Source: Orbilia blumenaviensis (Eukaryota; Ascomycota; Orbiliomycetes; Orbiliales; Orbiliaceae). From it: a stretch of DNA of 64,000 nucleotides. The position numbers were made by a program, and so were the translations under genes. The notes under the pieces were generated by a model. The model saw nothing but the letters and a program-made list of their open reading frames with translations, did not search any database and was not told the DNA's origin. The DNA lies in NCBI GenBank assembly GCA_036872755.1, contig JAVHNS010000018.1, forward strand, positions 620,001 to 684,000, written 5' to 3'. Position 1 is the stretch's first letter. Each line of letters opens with the position of its first letter. Positions 10,908 through 23,959 of this stretch are shown here, piece after piece.

Positions 10908-12525
10908 TAAGATTATTTTCGACGGCACATCGGAAGCCTGAGTCAATTGATAAAACATGGTTTCACGATATTTTCGTCAATTGATCTCATCACTACGCTG
11001 CAAGTTTTTTGTATTATCTTATGTACCATTATTAAAACGCTTCAAAGTTGTGATTACGGTGGAGGTTAGTCTCGGTGGTGGAGGTTAAGAGTGGCTTGTG
11101 ATTCCATCCTAAATTTATAGGTAAACGATTTGGAACTAGGTCTTGAACATTAGGCTCATAAACTTTGTCTCGAAATATATTGCTATAAAGATACACATAT
11201 ACATTACCCTGGGCTCGGGTCGTTCCAAGGGCTGATAGGGATAGTAACATTTGTGGCAGATGCAATGCCGCTGAGCGGCAGTGACGAGGGAAGCAGCGGG
11301 ATGGCTGTGCTCGCATGGCAGGTGCCAAGGCCGGCAGGTGTTGCCTTGCATGTTAGCACAGGATAACACGGGACAACGACGTGGTCAAGGCTTCTCTCTT
11401 ACCCCGTAGGGATTTTCGCGCTCGGGGAGCTTGAATTGGTATCCGACCGTGCAAACCGACCACACTCTGCATCCCCCCGATGACCCTGTTTGAGACATGC
11501 ATATTGATTACCCCGGGGCACTAGCGCTCATTGGATACTGGCTACTATGCTCAAGTACCTAGCCACTTGGGTGACAACAAAACAGAAGCAAGATTCGACC
11601 ACCACCACACTATATAATCTTGCTTCTGTTTTTTCCTCAGCCTGGCTTATTGCTTTTCCCTTCCACATGCAAGGTAATGTTTCCTTCTTTAATCCTGCGC
11701 TCCCGTAGCTTTGGAACTTTGTGCGACCGCCCCTGATGAAAAAACAGGCGCCACCGGGATAGAAAATTTCTAGAAGTAGGGTTAAATTGACCTTCAAATC
11801 CGTGAAGCCGCGGAGGAATAAGTGCTCCAAGCCTGGCTTAGTCCTAGGTGGAATAAGTAAAAACCCTGTTCCTTATGTCTTTCGTTAAGTCGGCCCTGTC
11901 TTCCAATCTCATACAAATTGTAATGCAAATTTAGAGCACTGTGGGCTATGATTCGTTAAAAATACAAGAATAGCTTGCAATTAATAAAGAATCATATTGG
12001 TTTCGTTTCTTTTTATTTGTAAACGTTGTGCGTAGTATGTTGTATAATTAGGGAAGAACATATTTTTCGGACCCGCTGAATGGGCGTTGTAGTATGCCTT
12101 TTTGTGGGTGTTCAACGGCTTCCCCAGGATTTATTTGCTGCTTTCCATACCTACAAGGTACTTGCTTGTGAGCTTGGAGGTTCTTTTTTCAAATCCTTTT
12201 GACTTTGGTGATGAAGGATTTGCTCACATCAAAATTCTGAACTTTTGCAGACATCGGGGCGTTAGCTCGGGAGGGTATTCTTCACAGGGTGCATATCCGG
12301 GAAAAAGATCACTGTTTCTCCCAGGGCTTTGGGGCTTGTGTGACGACATCGAGTGCGGCGGCATTTCCACACTTAATTTTTGGCAAGGTTCTGGTGTTAC
12401 ACTCCGTTTGAACCCCCACAGGCCCTGACCTCACCATCAATACATCGACAGTAGCTTCACTAAACCAGCACCAAAAATCGCCAAAAAAGGAGTGTCCAAA
12501 ATAAAATCTAAAAATTCAAAAATTA
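10908..12525. other. intergenic with dispersed repeats
   Basis: No gene supported. The frames here either lack an ATG start or coincide with repeats. It contains the hairpin at 11579-11632 (listed separately) and ends at the 5S gene. The frame around 12102-12428 has no ATG start and is not called. Confidence 0.45.
11579..11632. repeat. perfect 17-bp inverted repeat within a dispersed motif
   Basis: AAAACAGAAGCAAGATT (11579-11595) and AATCTTGCTTCTGTTTT (11616-11632) are exact reverse complements around a 20 bp loop. The left arm with its GTGACA lead-in (11571) is related to text near 3925 and 5702, giving a three-member dispersed family. Only this copy has the second arm close by. Confidence 0.8.
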
Positions 12526-12645
12526 ACCTGCGTTAGACGCGATTCGCATATGGTCACCCACTATACTACTGAGCGCCCGCTTGTAGGCTTAAGTAAGGCA
12601 GAGCGGACGGGATACCCTGTTTGGCCGACAGCTATGAACGCAGAT
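12526..12645 (-). rRNA. 5S ribosomal RNA
   Basis: Read on the minus strand this 120-base stretch has the standard fungal 5S layout. The core includes AAACAGGG, TCCCGTCCGCTC, TACTTAAGCC, AGTAGT and GGGTGACCA...GCGAATC. The first nine bases (ATCTGCGTT) pair with the last nine (AACGCAGGT), with one G-T wobble, forming helix I, which fixes both ends. T runs (TTTTTG, TTTTTAG) directly follow the 3' end and would stop RNA polymerase III. The internal control region is intact, so it is probably transcribed. It lies alone between protein genes, the dispersed arrangement common in filamentous ascomycetes. It differs from my memory of the consensus at several bases, so it may be a divergent copy. Confidence 0.9.
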
Positions 12646-13246
12646 ACAAGCACAGTATTGAAAATAGAATACATTCATATAATAGATAGTAGATAGAGGA
12701 TATTGAGAGCCTCATGATGAGACCTCTGAGGGATGGAATTGAGACTAGATGGAAGGTTCGACAATTTCTATGTCTAGATGCGCTAGCGACGTCATGTGAT
12801 TTGGAGACATGAAGCCTGATTGGCCGGTGCCGTTCACAAAGTCCATGTGACAGATAGAGTCAATGCAACTGCCAAAGACTGTTCAAAAAAAACCTCAACA
12901 GAACGGCTGCTCATTTTTGCGAGCCCTGGCATTGGCCAATAGAGAGACCAACAGTGTATTACCACCCAGTTATGAGACGACCCCTCACTCGTTTTCAGGT
13001 TTGATTCTGTTGTGGTATTTGTGAAGCTTTGCTTATGCAACTGGGAGTGGTCTTGGCATCTCTGAATCACAACTCGCGAGACCATCTCTCTCTTTCTCCC
13101 AAACTCATCCTCACGTTTCTCTAGCACATCCCTCTACAGTCACCACCAATTTATTATCCTAGCTCTCATTCCACCGAAACCTATCTCCATTTACTTCATC
13201 ACCATTTTCTATCCCTAAAAAACAGAAGTTTCTTCCTCTTGAGAAG
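12646..13246. promoter_or_regulatory. upstream region of UBC2
   Basis: This 600 bp between the 5S gene and the UBC2 start holds no supported gene. The last 130 bases are pyrimidine-rich (CT-rich leader), as is common before ascomycete housekeeping genes. No TATA box is evident close to the start. Confidence 0.4.
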
Positions 13247-13976
13247 ATGTCGACTACCGCCCGTAGACGCCTGATGCGGTAAGATAGATCCTTCGCTTCT
13301 CCCAAAAACCTCCGATCACGCCACCGCCCACGAGAGCCTCTAGACGCTGACCTTTCGGCCTTCGTAGCGATTTCAAGCGTATGCAAACCGATCCCCCGGC
13401 TGGAGTGTCTGCTTCTCCCATTGCAGATAATGTCATGACATGGTTCGTCCCTCCCCTCTCTTCCCTCATTGTCTTTCCAAGGCTTACGGGCTCATGTTCT
13501 TCCAGGAATGCTGTGATCATCGGGCCAGCAGACACCCCCTTCGAAGACGGGACCTTCCGTCTTGTCCTCCATTTCGAAGAACAGTATCCGAATAAACCTC
13601 CCACTGTCAAGTTCATTAGTCAAATGTTCCACCCGAACGTCTACGCCACCGGAGAACTGTGTCTTGATATCCTTCAGAATAGGTGGAGTCCAACGTACGA
13701 TGTAGCTGCCATATTGACCAGTATCCAGAGGTATGGTCTGCTTATCCAACCCTCGTTCCACCCTCTTAGCGAGATTAAACACCGATAGCACTCGGGTATT
13801 GAGTTGGTCACGTGTGATATCCAGTTGCTGACTAATGCGTTTCTTTCGATAGTTTGCTTAATGATCCAAACACTTCGTCGCCTGCCAATGTGGAAGCTAG
13901 CAACCTATACAAGGATAACTCCCGCGAGTATGTCAAGCGTGTGCGCGAAACTGTCGAGAAGAGCTGGGAATCGTGA
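13247..13976 (+). CDS. UBC2: ubiquitin-conjugating enzyme E2 Rad6/Ubc2 (four exons)
   Basis: Exons 13247-13278, 13368-13442, 13506-13730 and 13853-13976 join to 151 residues, the usual length of fungal Rad6. The product starts [17 protein letters not shown] and ends ETVEKSWES. The catalytic cysteine is Cys88 in Gly-Glu-Leu-Cys-Leu-Asp, preceded by the His-Pro-Asn of the E2 fold. The N-terminal arginines that Rad6 uses with the E3 Ubr1 are present, and the long acidic tail of budding yeast Rad6 is absent, as in other filamentous fungi. Rad6 ubiquitinates PCNA with Rad18, histone H2B with Bre1, and N-degron substrates with Ubr1, in nucleus and cytosol. Introns are 89, 63 and 122 bp with normal ends; the first lies just after codon 10. 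Very secure. Confidence 0.97.
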
Positions 13977-16334
13977 GGCTGTGTTGGTCTGCGGCTTGAA
14001 ATTTTGAGGATCTGATAAGATATGATAAGGCGATATGACGACTGCATTTTTTTATGGATGAATGAAACTGGGGGAAATGAGCGAACTGAGACTGGGAATG
14101 GGACATGGGGTTGGGCCTTTTAGCCAATCAACCGGTCAGTTCCACGTTTTCCTTTTAAGCTCCCCCGCCACGAAAGAGGTTACTGCTTGGTATTTTTCTA
14201 CAAGGATTGTTTTCTTCAGTTTTTATTATTTCTGGCCCTTTTGGTCTTTTCCTCATAGCGCATCTCTGCTGTTTAACCCTCCCTAGCGAATTGTTTCTGA
14301 GAACCCTGCTCTTTTCCTCCACATTGCCTCTAAATCGTGGCCCTTTCCGCCTTTTTTGTCACCGTTCAATGCTTTATGATCGTTCCCGCTGCTCTTGCTT
14401 TTGAAAGACCATGGTATATGGCGTATCTATAGTGGAGTTGAACTCTTTTACGGGATTCAATGGTGGTCAATGTTTATACAGCTGCTTCCGATATATATAC
14501 TATACTATACTACTATGCTACAACGTATCACGACATTAAATCGGGGAGTTAGATGAATATGAGGATTTGGTCGGATGAGATCATTGACATTTGGCGCTTG
14601 GCGCCAAGTTCTGAGTGTGACATGGTGCCTTGCAGCGTATATATAGAGTTCTTCTGTTGGTGGCCAGGGATGATGTCGATTGGCTAAACTGCCCATGACC
14701 TTGTAGGTTCGGTGTGACGGGGGCAAAAGGAAGGGAATCATAGAGATTCCGCTTTTTAACCATTGTGAGAATTTGAATAAGTGACGCGATTTTCTTTGGC
14801 GAGCGAGAGGCCGACGATATTTGCCGAAGGGAAGGGTTGAATTTGGGGAGGCGAGGTTTTATCTTCCTTTTTTCGTGCTTGGGCATGGGCTTGCTATCAG
14901 TGATTCGAGGTGGTTTAGAATTTCATTCCAAGGGTTTCTCCAAGCGGTACGGTCACTGGAATAGTTGTTTCAACCTTCTCTGCCCTTGTGGTTTCGAATT
15001 CATTATCAATGTAATTCCAGGCAGTACATATAATTGTGCCAAATTGTCTACGATAATGACAGTTATAATGCATCGGAACATCTATCTATGGATCTAATCA
15101 TATTCATGTCAGATCGACAGTGTCCAACCCTGAACCGGCTCTTAGCTAACGTTTCAGCAAGTTTCTGGGCACGGCCGTCATCGTTCCCGACAGACCCGGA
15201 AAACCGGCCGGGGTTTTTGTTTGTCGCTTCATCAGATCCACACTTAATCCTGACGACAAACCTTCTTTCGGAGCACAAAACCAATATTCCCATTTTCTTG
15301 TTCTTATTCATCAGCGATTTGGTGAAGTTCCTATACGGGTCTTATAGGTATTTCGGACTAAAAGGAACAGGAAAAACGTGATAAACCGGCTAGACTTTAG
15401 CCTGAACACCTCTCTCCACCTTTCCCACCTTCTCTTCCATCCGCGGTTACATACATACAAAAAAAATAAATTGTCGGCTCGAAGTTAAACGACCCAGCCA
15501 AAAAATATATTACCCGAACAGCTTACCCCCTGGTTAGTCTCTTTTTTGCCATCAAAGTGGGAAACCCTCGTTTGGCAGCAACACATCTGCAGGCGTAAAG
15601 ATGGTTCAAAGACAGGGATGACGCTGGTTACAGTTCATATCTACCAGTTTTTTGACATACCCTTTTCTGAAATCTTGTCGGCAAGTCTGCCGGTTTCGCC
15701 ATGTTTTCTACCTCAAGCTTCCACAAAACTACAGCTTTCGGTTCATGATGACAACAGTGGTAGTAGGTTTTCCCTTGATTACAATATATACCGTGTGGAG
15801 GGGGGCCCGGAAAAGCAGGTTTTCAGTTCCAATATGCTTTCCTTGTACCCTGTCTAACGGCCCTTTTTTCTTTTCCTTTTGACATGCGGTTCTTACTTCC
15901 CCCTGTTTACTGATTGACATACTTTAAGGATGCAATGCTGCCAGGAGAGGGTATGCTTTGTAGTGATAGGATGTATTACATACAGTTGTAGTATGAATTG
16001 TCATCGGGAAGGAATGCCTATGAGCCCTGCCTCAGCTAGGAGCTGGTAGGCCAAAGTATGTTAAATAGGCCCGTCCGGAACCTCCTTTGAAAAGGTTCTA
16101 CCCGTTTTTCTCGTTCTTTGGTGTACATTTCCAGCTTCCTTTGTCATTTCCTCCTTCGTTGGGAGGTATAATAAATTGTAAAGCTTTAAAACTAGCCACT
16201 CGGTTTCTCGATCCCTTCAACTAGAAGCTCTTCTTCTTTGGGCGAAATTTCCTCTTCCGGCGTCGTCCCAAAATACCACACACAACAACACAACTCAAAA
16301 CCTAAAGAAGGTCTGAAACGAATTGAAGGACAAT
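13977..16334. other. long intergenic spacer
   Basis: About 2.4 kb with no gene I can support. The first few hundred bases are probably the UBC2 3' untranslated region (T-rich). Open frames at 14837-15400 and 15546-15882 are short, overlap on both strands and lack family features. The last 100 bases are CA- and A-rich and suit the leader of the dehydrogenase gene that follows. Confidence 0.4.
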
Positions 16335-18068
16335 ATGAAGGTCTCGACTCTTTTAACCTGGAGCACAGCGCTCTCTCTCGCCGCCGCCCAAACCTGCAAT
16401 GTCCTGTCCTATACCTTCCCGGCTCCGGTAATGGCTGCCGGATACCGAGCCCAACTCGTAGCGACGGGACTAAGGACCCCGCGAGCGATCGTGTTTGATA
16501 GCGCGGGTTATTTGTTGGTAGCTGAGCGTGGGGCTGGTATTTCGAGATTTCAGGTCGGCAGCTGCGGGACATTGTTGAATAGGCAGTTGATTCTTAGTGA
16601 TACTACTGTATGATCCCCCGTCACCTTGAACCTGTTGCGTACTAGCTGTAGAGTGGACGTTTTATGGCTAACCTGGTGACGGGTTGATAGTTGAACCATG
16701 GTCTTACTCTGTCCGCCGACGGAAGGACGCTATTTGCTAGCTCGTCGACAACTGCTTGGTCTTGGTGTATGTACTTTTCGAATTACCACTTTTATCTCTA
16801 TACTGCTTGAGTGAGAACTGGGGAAGACTAACATAGAAATCAAATAGCATACGACCCATCTACTGGCGCCACCTCGAATAAACGCACGTTAGTAACGGGT
16901 ATGGGCGCCGGCCCAAGCGGGCACACAACTCGTAGCCTCTACGCCTCCATCAAGAACCCGGACTTGTTACTGGTCTCCTGGGGCTCGGACGGGAACTTCG
17001 ACTGGGGTGCTTCTAATATTAACAGCGGTAGGAGTCAGATTAGAGGGTTTAGCATTAGCCAAACTTCGAATAGTCCGGTGGCGTTTAACCAAGGAGGTAC
17101 TATCTTTGGGTGGGGGCTGAGGAATAGTGTTGGTATCGGAGAGGATCTTGCTGGTACTGTTCCCTTCATTAAGAATACTAAATAGCATACGGTTGCTAAC
17201 GCAAGGCTAACACAAATATATAGGTGGTATCTGGTCCGTCGAGAACTCTGCCGATAACATCGTCCGTAACGGCCAAGATGTCCATAACAACAATCCTGGT
17301 GAAGAACTCAACTACCACGGTTTAGCCACAGACACATCCCAGCGCGGCAACTACGGCTACCCAGAATGCCTTGCTGTCTGGCAGCTCTCCGACCTCCCCA
17401 ACAACTCTGGCCTCACCACCGGCCGCCAATTCAGCAACATGACCAGCTCGGTAACCGACGCAGTCTGCGCCTCATCCCGCCAGAACCCACGCATAACTTT
17501 CCCTTCACACACCGCTCCTTTGGACGTCAAATTCGATAAACAAGGTAACGCATGGGTATCATTCCATGGCTCATGGAACCGAAACCCTCCAGATGGTTAC
17601 CGTGTCTCCGTCGTGCCCTTCGGAAGCAATAATCAGCCCACCGCAAACTTCGACAGTATGTCAGGATACCGCGACATCATGACCAACCCAGATAATTCCA
17701 AATGCCCAGGCCAGTGCTTCAGGCCTACTGGTCTGGCATTCGATGCTGCTGGAAGGCTGTTCGTCAGCTCGGATTCCACTGGAGAGATTTATTTGATTGA
17801 GAATACCAATCCTGTTACTACTACCACGACTAGCAGGACTACTACTATGATTACTACTACTAGGACAACAACACCAGTTACTACCACACCCAGAACCACG
17901 ACACCCGTGACAACACCTAGCACTACAGCGTCGAGAACCACGACTGCCGGTGCGGCACAGCCGACTTGGGCACAGTGCGGTGGTGTTGGGTGGACCGGCC
18001 CTACGAACTGTATCTCCGGAACAACCTGTAAGGCTTTGAATCCTTATTACTCACAGTGTCTGCCGTAG
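16335..18068 (+). CDS. secreted PQQ-type sugar dehydrogenase (AA12-like) with C-terminal CBM1
   Basis: Exons 16335-16607, 16691-16766, 16848-17153 and 17224-18068 join in frame to 499 residues. A signal peptide covers about residues 1-18, with Ala-Ala-Ala-Gln at the likely cut. The body is a beta-propeller of the L-sorbosone/glucose dehydrogenase type, with the conserved [15 protein letters not shown] patch late in the propeller. A Thr-rich linker (about 417-460) leads to a 35-residue fungal cellulose-binding module (CBM1): its four cysteines and the Trp, Tyr and Tyr that lie on cellulose are present. Fungal members of this type (AA12) oxidise sugars using PQQ and feed electrons to other oxidases during cellulose breakdown. 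No AA8 cytochrome domain is attached, unlike the three-domain basidiomycete pyranose dehydrogenase. Substrate not determined. The first ATG before the signal sequence is at 16335. Confidence 0.88.
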
Positions 18069-18345
18069 AGTGCAGTGAGCTAGAAGATTGTATATAGAAC
18101 CTCTTTGTTATTCTTGTTATTTTTGCTTGTAGTATATTGCGAGATATGTATATAACTTGATGGGATTGATTGCATCCTTGATGAAAGAGATAGTTGAAGA
18201 AATGATATATGATCAATACTGAAATGTCCCTGTTGTCCCTGCGCTAACATTTAACCGTTGATAAAAAAACCCGGAATAAGTCATAGAAATCTTAGATTCT
18301 TAGGAAATAAAATAGGATGAAACGGAAGGTATATCGCGATAAAAA
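18069..18345. terminator. shared 3' region of two convergent genes
   Basis: The 277 bp between the stop codons of the dehydrogenase (plus) and the acyl-CoA synthetase (minus) must hold both poly(A) sites. It is T-rich on the plus side and carries GATAAAAAAA and AATAAAAT near 18260-18315. No gene. Confidence 0.5.
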
Positions 18346-20457
18346 TCACAACTTTGCGCGAATAACGACACCTTTCTTGCCACTCCTTCTCCTTTCTTCA
18401 AAATAGATTCTTACTACTTTCCTAGCCTCGTCTACGACTTTGGCATCTTCAACAGTAGCTGGGACAGCGACGGCCTTGTCGATTCCCTTGCTTCCGTTTT
18501 CCACTAGTTCCCTCAGGACTCTTCGCAGTGTCTTTCCGCTTCTGGTCTTGGGGATGATGCCGCTACCACAGATCATACCACCCAACGTAGCGATACCGCC
18601 GATGTTCTGTCTCACCAACGCGTTTATTTCTTGGAATAGAATATTGTCATCGACCTTGATAGCGTGGTGGTGGTGATGAGTAGAGAGCGTGATAAATGCG
18701 AAGGGGAGATGGCCCTTGAGGTCGTCGGGGATCCCGACAACGGCACACTCCGCTACGTCGTCGTGGGAGATGGCGGCTTGCTCGATACTACTGGTGGAGA
18801 GACGATGGCCGGCGACGTTGAGAATATCGTCGGTTCGGGACATGACGTGGATATAGCCCTGTTTTTTGGTATGTTAGTACCTTCCCGACTAATTAGGAGA
18901 GAGGGAGGGGGAACTTACATCCTGGTCAATCATCCCGGCATCTCCGGTGTCCAGGAACTTTCTGTCAAACCTGCTCATGTAGGACGAGTCGAATCTCTTG
19001 TTGCCCTCATCGCCCCAGAGGCTTCTGAAGCCGGTCGGGCCCAATGGTGTCTTGACCACAATGTTGCCCATGACGCCGGCGCCAACTTCTTTTCCGTTGT
19101 CATCTACAATACGGACATCCCAGCCTGGAAGTGGCTTTCCCGCGCTACCCGGTTTAATCGGCAGCGTCTTTGCGATCATGCCGGTCTCATCAGGTACATT
19201 TGTCAATAGACCAGATATGGGGGAGCCGGACTCGGTCGACCACCAGTGATCGATAACGTTGCAACCAGCCGCTGCCTTCTTCGCCAGATGCTCCTGGAAC
19301 AAGCTAACGATCTGAGGCTCACTTCGCTCTCCGGCCAAAAACAGCGTTCGGAGGGTTTTCAGGTTATACTTATCCATCTCTTCAAGATCTGGATCAACAC
19401 GCTTGATTGCTCTTAGCGCGGTCGGAGCTGTGAACATGACGTTAACTTTATGTTGCGCCACCACTCTCCAGAACGTGCCAGCATCGGGAGTGCCTATCGG
19501 CTTGCCCTCAAACAGCACGGTAGTTGCACCGGCAATCAACGGCGCGTACACAATGTATGAATGTCCAACAACCCAGCCGATATCCGAAGCCGTAAAAATC
19601 ACGTCGCCGGGTCCTTTAATCCCGAACATCTTGTTGATGTAAAACGCGAGACCGACAGCGTGGCCGCCTGTTTCACGGACGATTCCTTTGGGGCTACCGG
19701 TGGTTCCGGAGGTATAGATGGTGTAATGTGGATCCGAGCTATCCATCGGAACGCATTTTGTGAAGACTCTCTTCCTTCTCTGCGTTTCGACCAGAGTGGC
19801 CCAGTCGTACTCGCCTTTGGCCTCATCGGTAGTGATTTCACACTGTTTCCGGTTGAAATATATCACTTTCTCTGGCTTGTTCACCGCAGTTTGAACGGCG
19901 GCCTCGATGAGGGGTTTGTATTCCACCACTCCCTTGGTACCCTCCACTCCGCAGCTAGCGGTGAGGATTATTTTTGGCCTGGAAGCATCAATGCGCTTCG
20001 CACATTCCGGCGCGCTGAATCCGCCGAACACGACATTGTGAATGACCCCGATACGATTACACGCCAAGATTGCGACCAGGGAGGCGGGGATCATAGGCAT
20101 GTAGATTAATGCCAGATCACCCTTTTGCAGACCCAAAGACGTGAGAACTCCGGCGAAGAGCTGGACATCTGTGAGTAGCTGGGAGTAGCTTATCTTTTGC
20201 AAGGTGGAAGTGACGGGGGAATCGTAGATAATGGCTGTGTTAGAACCGTGACCGGCGGATACGTGACGGTCTATGGCATTGTAACAACAGCTGAGGCGGC
20301 CGTTGGGGAACCATTGCCAACTACCATCTGGCTTGGTTATTAAAGTAGTCGATGGAGGGGTTTCCCATGTCAGCGACGCAGCATAGGGGGCCCAGAAGGA
20401 CGCTGGCGAAGACAGTGACTCGGCGTGGAGGCCGTCTTGTGGATGTGTTGTTGTCAT
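18346..20457 (-). CDS. acyl-CoA synthetase, ACSS3/PrpE type, peroxisomal signal (two exons)
   Basis: Exons 20457-18919 and 18858-18346, split by a 60 bp intron (GTAAGT...ACAG), give 683 residues. Motifs of the ANL adenylating family are complete: YTSGTTGSPKG (248-258) for ATP, HWWSTESG (404-411), FLDTGDAG (501-508), RTDDILNVAGH (521-531) and the PKTRSGK lysine at 622 needed for the first half-reaction. The overall pattern matches ACSS3 and bacterial PrpE, which activate propionate or other short acids to CoA thioesters, rather than the main acetyl-CoA synthetase. The protein ends Arg-Ala-Lys-Leu; AKL fits the PTS1 consensus, so peroxisomal import is likely. A run of five histidines (574-578) is an oddity. 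Convergent with the dehydrogenase. Exact acid substrate unknown. Confidence 0.9.
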
Positions 20458-21680
20458 CGTGTGGTGTTTAGCTTACTAGCTTTAGCAGCTTTTTAGCCCG
20501 TGAAAAAAAGGGAGGAGAAGGAGAACGCTCGTACCACGGCAGAATTTAAGAAACGACGGACACGAAAGGGAGGAGCCGACGATTGATAAATAAGGCAGGA
20601 CGACGGATAACAGCCTCGGCAAGAGGAAGGGCGCATTTCCCCCAGTCCGGCCAAGGCTACCCCGGATTTCGGATAGCAAGGTTCCATGCAGTTCGCCAAG
20701 TTGCAATCTATCGAGTGTGGGAGATAGCTCGCGCTCGTTGGAGAGCTGCTTTTATCTATTGCGGCGTTTGCGCCTCATAGTCATGACGTCGTGCGGCATT
20801 CCAGGGTCAGACTACTATCAGCTGCAACGGTCCGGGCATACGGCACGAAAAGGAAGTATTCAGGGGTTCTCGGGGTTGATATATTACAAACGTCGGTTGA
20901 TACTTCAAACTACAGCCGGTATGCATACATAGATATTAATATACAGCTCTACTATATCCCATCTGGCCGGCTATTATTCTCAGTTTCTTCGGTTATACGA
21001 TTTGGCGGTTATACAGGATAGTATCATGATACATGTATACATTGAGATGATGAATATAGAGTAAGTGGCATCAGTCCTAGTTAATGTTATTGTACGGTCG
21101 GTATTGTGGTTATTGATATGTTGGTGATGAAGCTTCCGCAAAGAGACTAATTGTATTGCGGGGTAGATGTATCCAATGTCGTCGCGGGTATTACTAATTG
21201 TTAGCTATAACTAGCCTCCTTACATAATCAAGGCTATAGACCAGAGTAGATGTGAGGTTATAAAGAGCTCTTCTGATTATCGAGTTACTGTCTGTTAAAC
21301 TTCTTGCTTAAAAGGAATACTGTGTGGCGGCCATGCATGAAAATATAAATTTTCGCAAATTTTGGGCGGTACGGGAGTGGTCAGTTAAAATAGGGTGAAA
21401 ATGTTAAATGAGCATGGATTAGCGAATGGAATCAGGCCGGCAGAACCCAGAGGTGTATCTTTATAAGGATAATTGAATGAGTATATATACTAAGCACCTT
21501 GGATCGCATAGAGGTAAATTGAACTAAGAACTATTTCCATTTGAGCACGCTATACCAATCAAAGAATCGACGGGTAGGCAATTCAATGTCTGTACGTCTT
21601 TAGCTCTGTAGACTCAAGTTAACACAGTAATTAAATGACATGGCCATTGTTTCCTCCTTTTTGAAATTGGACAAGCTAGT
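20458..21680. other. intergenic, promoter of the acyl-CoA synthetase
   Basis: The first 200-300 bp next to 20457 are the upstream region of the minus-strand synthetase. The rest, to the end of the DUF4246 gene, is AT-rich with repeated TATA-like text (20930-21060, 21480-21500) and no supported frame. Confidence 0.4.
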
Positions 21681-23959
21681 CTATGTAATACCGTAGGGGA
21701 AAGGGTTGCGTTTGTTGGCCTTCACCACAATAAAGGAGATTTTAAGGCGCCTCCACAAGAGGGTCATAAAGAATGTACCAGACTCTCTATGGTAATCAAT
21801 GCTCACAGCTAGGAAAATATTAGTAAATGCTAGAACAGTCAATAAGAATGTGAAAACAGAAACGTACAAATTATATTCACGACCTTGAACATGTTTGCTA
21901 TCCCTGGTGAAGTTCGATCGCTCCCTCATCAAAGAGGCCCGGTAAGTTTCCGCCTCCTCTCTTGAAATAACAGGAGGCAGTCCGTCTACAACCATTTGAA
22001 AGACTTCCTCCGGAAGGGAGCCCAGAGAGCTTGCCCTAAGCTGATCGATAACTTTAGATCTTTCCTCCGGCTGTTGGGCGGCTACAGTTCGGGTAGTTGG
22101 AACCTATAATTTCTCCGTTATTACTCGCATCAAGATGGGATATGAACACGACCTACGTCGTGCGCCGGGTCGCATAAGAAAAACACTAGTATCTTTCTGT
22201 AGCCTGGCTTCGTCGGGTCGATGAGTTGAAAAGGCTGGACCTGGTGTTGCAAAACGTTTGGGAAAGCGATAAGCCGGTGTTCCTATTCGGGAGGCTGCTG
22301 TTAGTTTACGTTCATTCAGGGTGGTTTCTCTCTTTTAAACAGCCGTAGGAGGATATTAGTACCTTAGTCTGTATACTCCCTCGGTCCTGTATGGTATTGC
22401 CCTGGTGGCTAAGACCGTGCATCCGGGCCCACCCTTCATCTTCTTCCACATCGCCGAATCTCGTCCTAAAGCTCAGGGCTGAGTCGGTTATATTCTCCTG
22501 CGCGTAGTAGTATATTCCAGTTGACACGATTCGCTCATTCTATGAATTAGGTTTAGTCAATCGGCATTTAATTCCTGTGTTGGCATCTTGGAAAGTATTA
22601 CCAGCATAGCTTCGATGTGCCAACTACCGCCGTAATAGTAAGGGTTTTCAGGTGTTAGAACAATATTCGCTAGTTTGACAATCACTTTCATTGTCCGGCC
22701 TTCCAATCTACCCTCTGGGCTGATAACTGGGGAGGTCCAAGCACAATCCGTATTTATTCCCTCGACATCATTAACAGAATATATGCCCAAGTTGTCATGC
22801 ACATTAGGACATGCAGACCCACACCTCGGATAGCTATGACAGAGGTTTCCGGCAAAATCCGAGTATCTAACGGTTAGTCCGTTATTCTTTACAAAATTAT
22901 CCAGTATTTCTTCCCATTTGTCGTCGTAAACATTCCCTGATATGAAATCTGGCTCCCCGTTCGGACGTTCCTCATAGTCTCTGAGGTATCTGTGCTGACT
23001 CCGTGAAAGATCGGCTAGAACATGATTGAAAAGAGGAACGAAGTGCGTAAATAACTTCTCAAGTATTGGGTAAAACAGATCTTGCTGTTCCATGGAAGAA
23101 AGATTGTTGATGTAAGAGGCTATTTTGGTCTCTTTGCCATCGCTGGATATTTTGAATTCAGATGGGAGCCAGCAGAACTTATCTGAATATGTTGAGGCTT
23201 CAGAGGTTTCCGAGTCATCAGAATCAGGATAATCGGATTCAAAGGTGGTTTCAGAGGTTCGCCTTGCCTCTAAGGGCGCTGTGATTATTTTTCCATCCTC
23301 TAAACTTATGGAGCGACCGTAAATTATGGGCCATAGTGATGGATGCACCAAGTCAAGAACCTGTCCATTGGAGCCTGGGTGCCAGTCTTTCTGATGATCT
23401 GGCACGTTTTCTAGGGTTGCGACAGCTATCCCGAAGTATAAATAATTAGGTTGGAACTCGTAGATCTTCAGGTCCCTATCAACGTACCATTGATGAGCTC
23501 CTGCCTTAGTTCCTCCGGGACCACACCATCTGCCCTCCAAACACAATCGACGTCAGGCTCAACCATGCATCCATAGGCCCGCAAAGCTTCAACATAGTTG
23601 TAGTAATTGTTCAACTCCTGCCATACAAAGTTCACATCGTCCGAATCCCATACGAGAATATCGCCAGAATATTCAGAATCTGCAGCTCTAGCTTCCCGAA
23701 GCCATTTTACAAATATTGATCGGTTAAGGACTTTGGAAGTCCAATTTGGCTTGTTACGGACGGCACAAGTGAAAGCACGGAGACGCTGCTCGCGGTAGGT
23801 TAGTGGTGCCCCCAAATCGGTGAGGGGATGTGGATAGAAAGTCCGGGGTGGGGGAATATAGGTCTGGTATGGTTCCGGAGTGTAGGATGGTCCCATGGCC
23901 TGGTATGGTCCCGCGGTTGGATAGAGTCTCGTACGAGACTGGGTTGGAAAGTGAAACAT
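21681..23959 (-). CDS. DUF4246-family protein, copy 1, with C-terminal membrane tail (five exons)
   Basis: Exons 23959-23488, 23425-22602, 22539-22363, 22282-22157 and 22103-21681 sum to 674 codons (673 residues). Introns are 62, 62, 80 and 53 bp; the first has a perfect GTACGT donor. Family marks include Asp-Trp-His-Pro-Gly-Ser (after exon 1), CWLPSEFKI, SYINNLSS, SWHIEAMLNE, TGIYYYAQENITDS, RLIAFPNVLQHQV and PTKPGYRKIL. His427 and Glu429, then His504 and Arg520, have the spacing of the metal triad and co-substrate arginine in Fe(II)/2-oxoglutarate oxygenases; this reading is my inference, as the family function is not established. The last exon adds about 70 residues after the homologous part, including a hydrophobic span (LYVSVFTFLLTVLAFTNIFL) absent from the neighbour copy. 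Instead of this tail an unseen intron is possible. Confidence 0.82.
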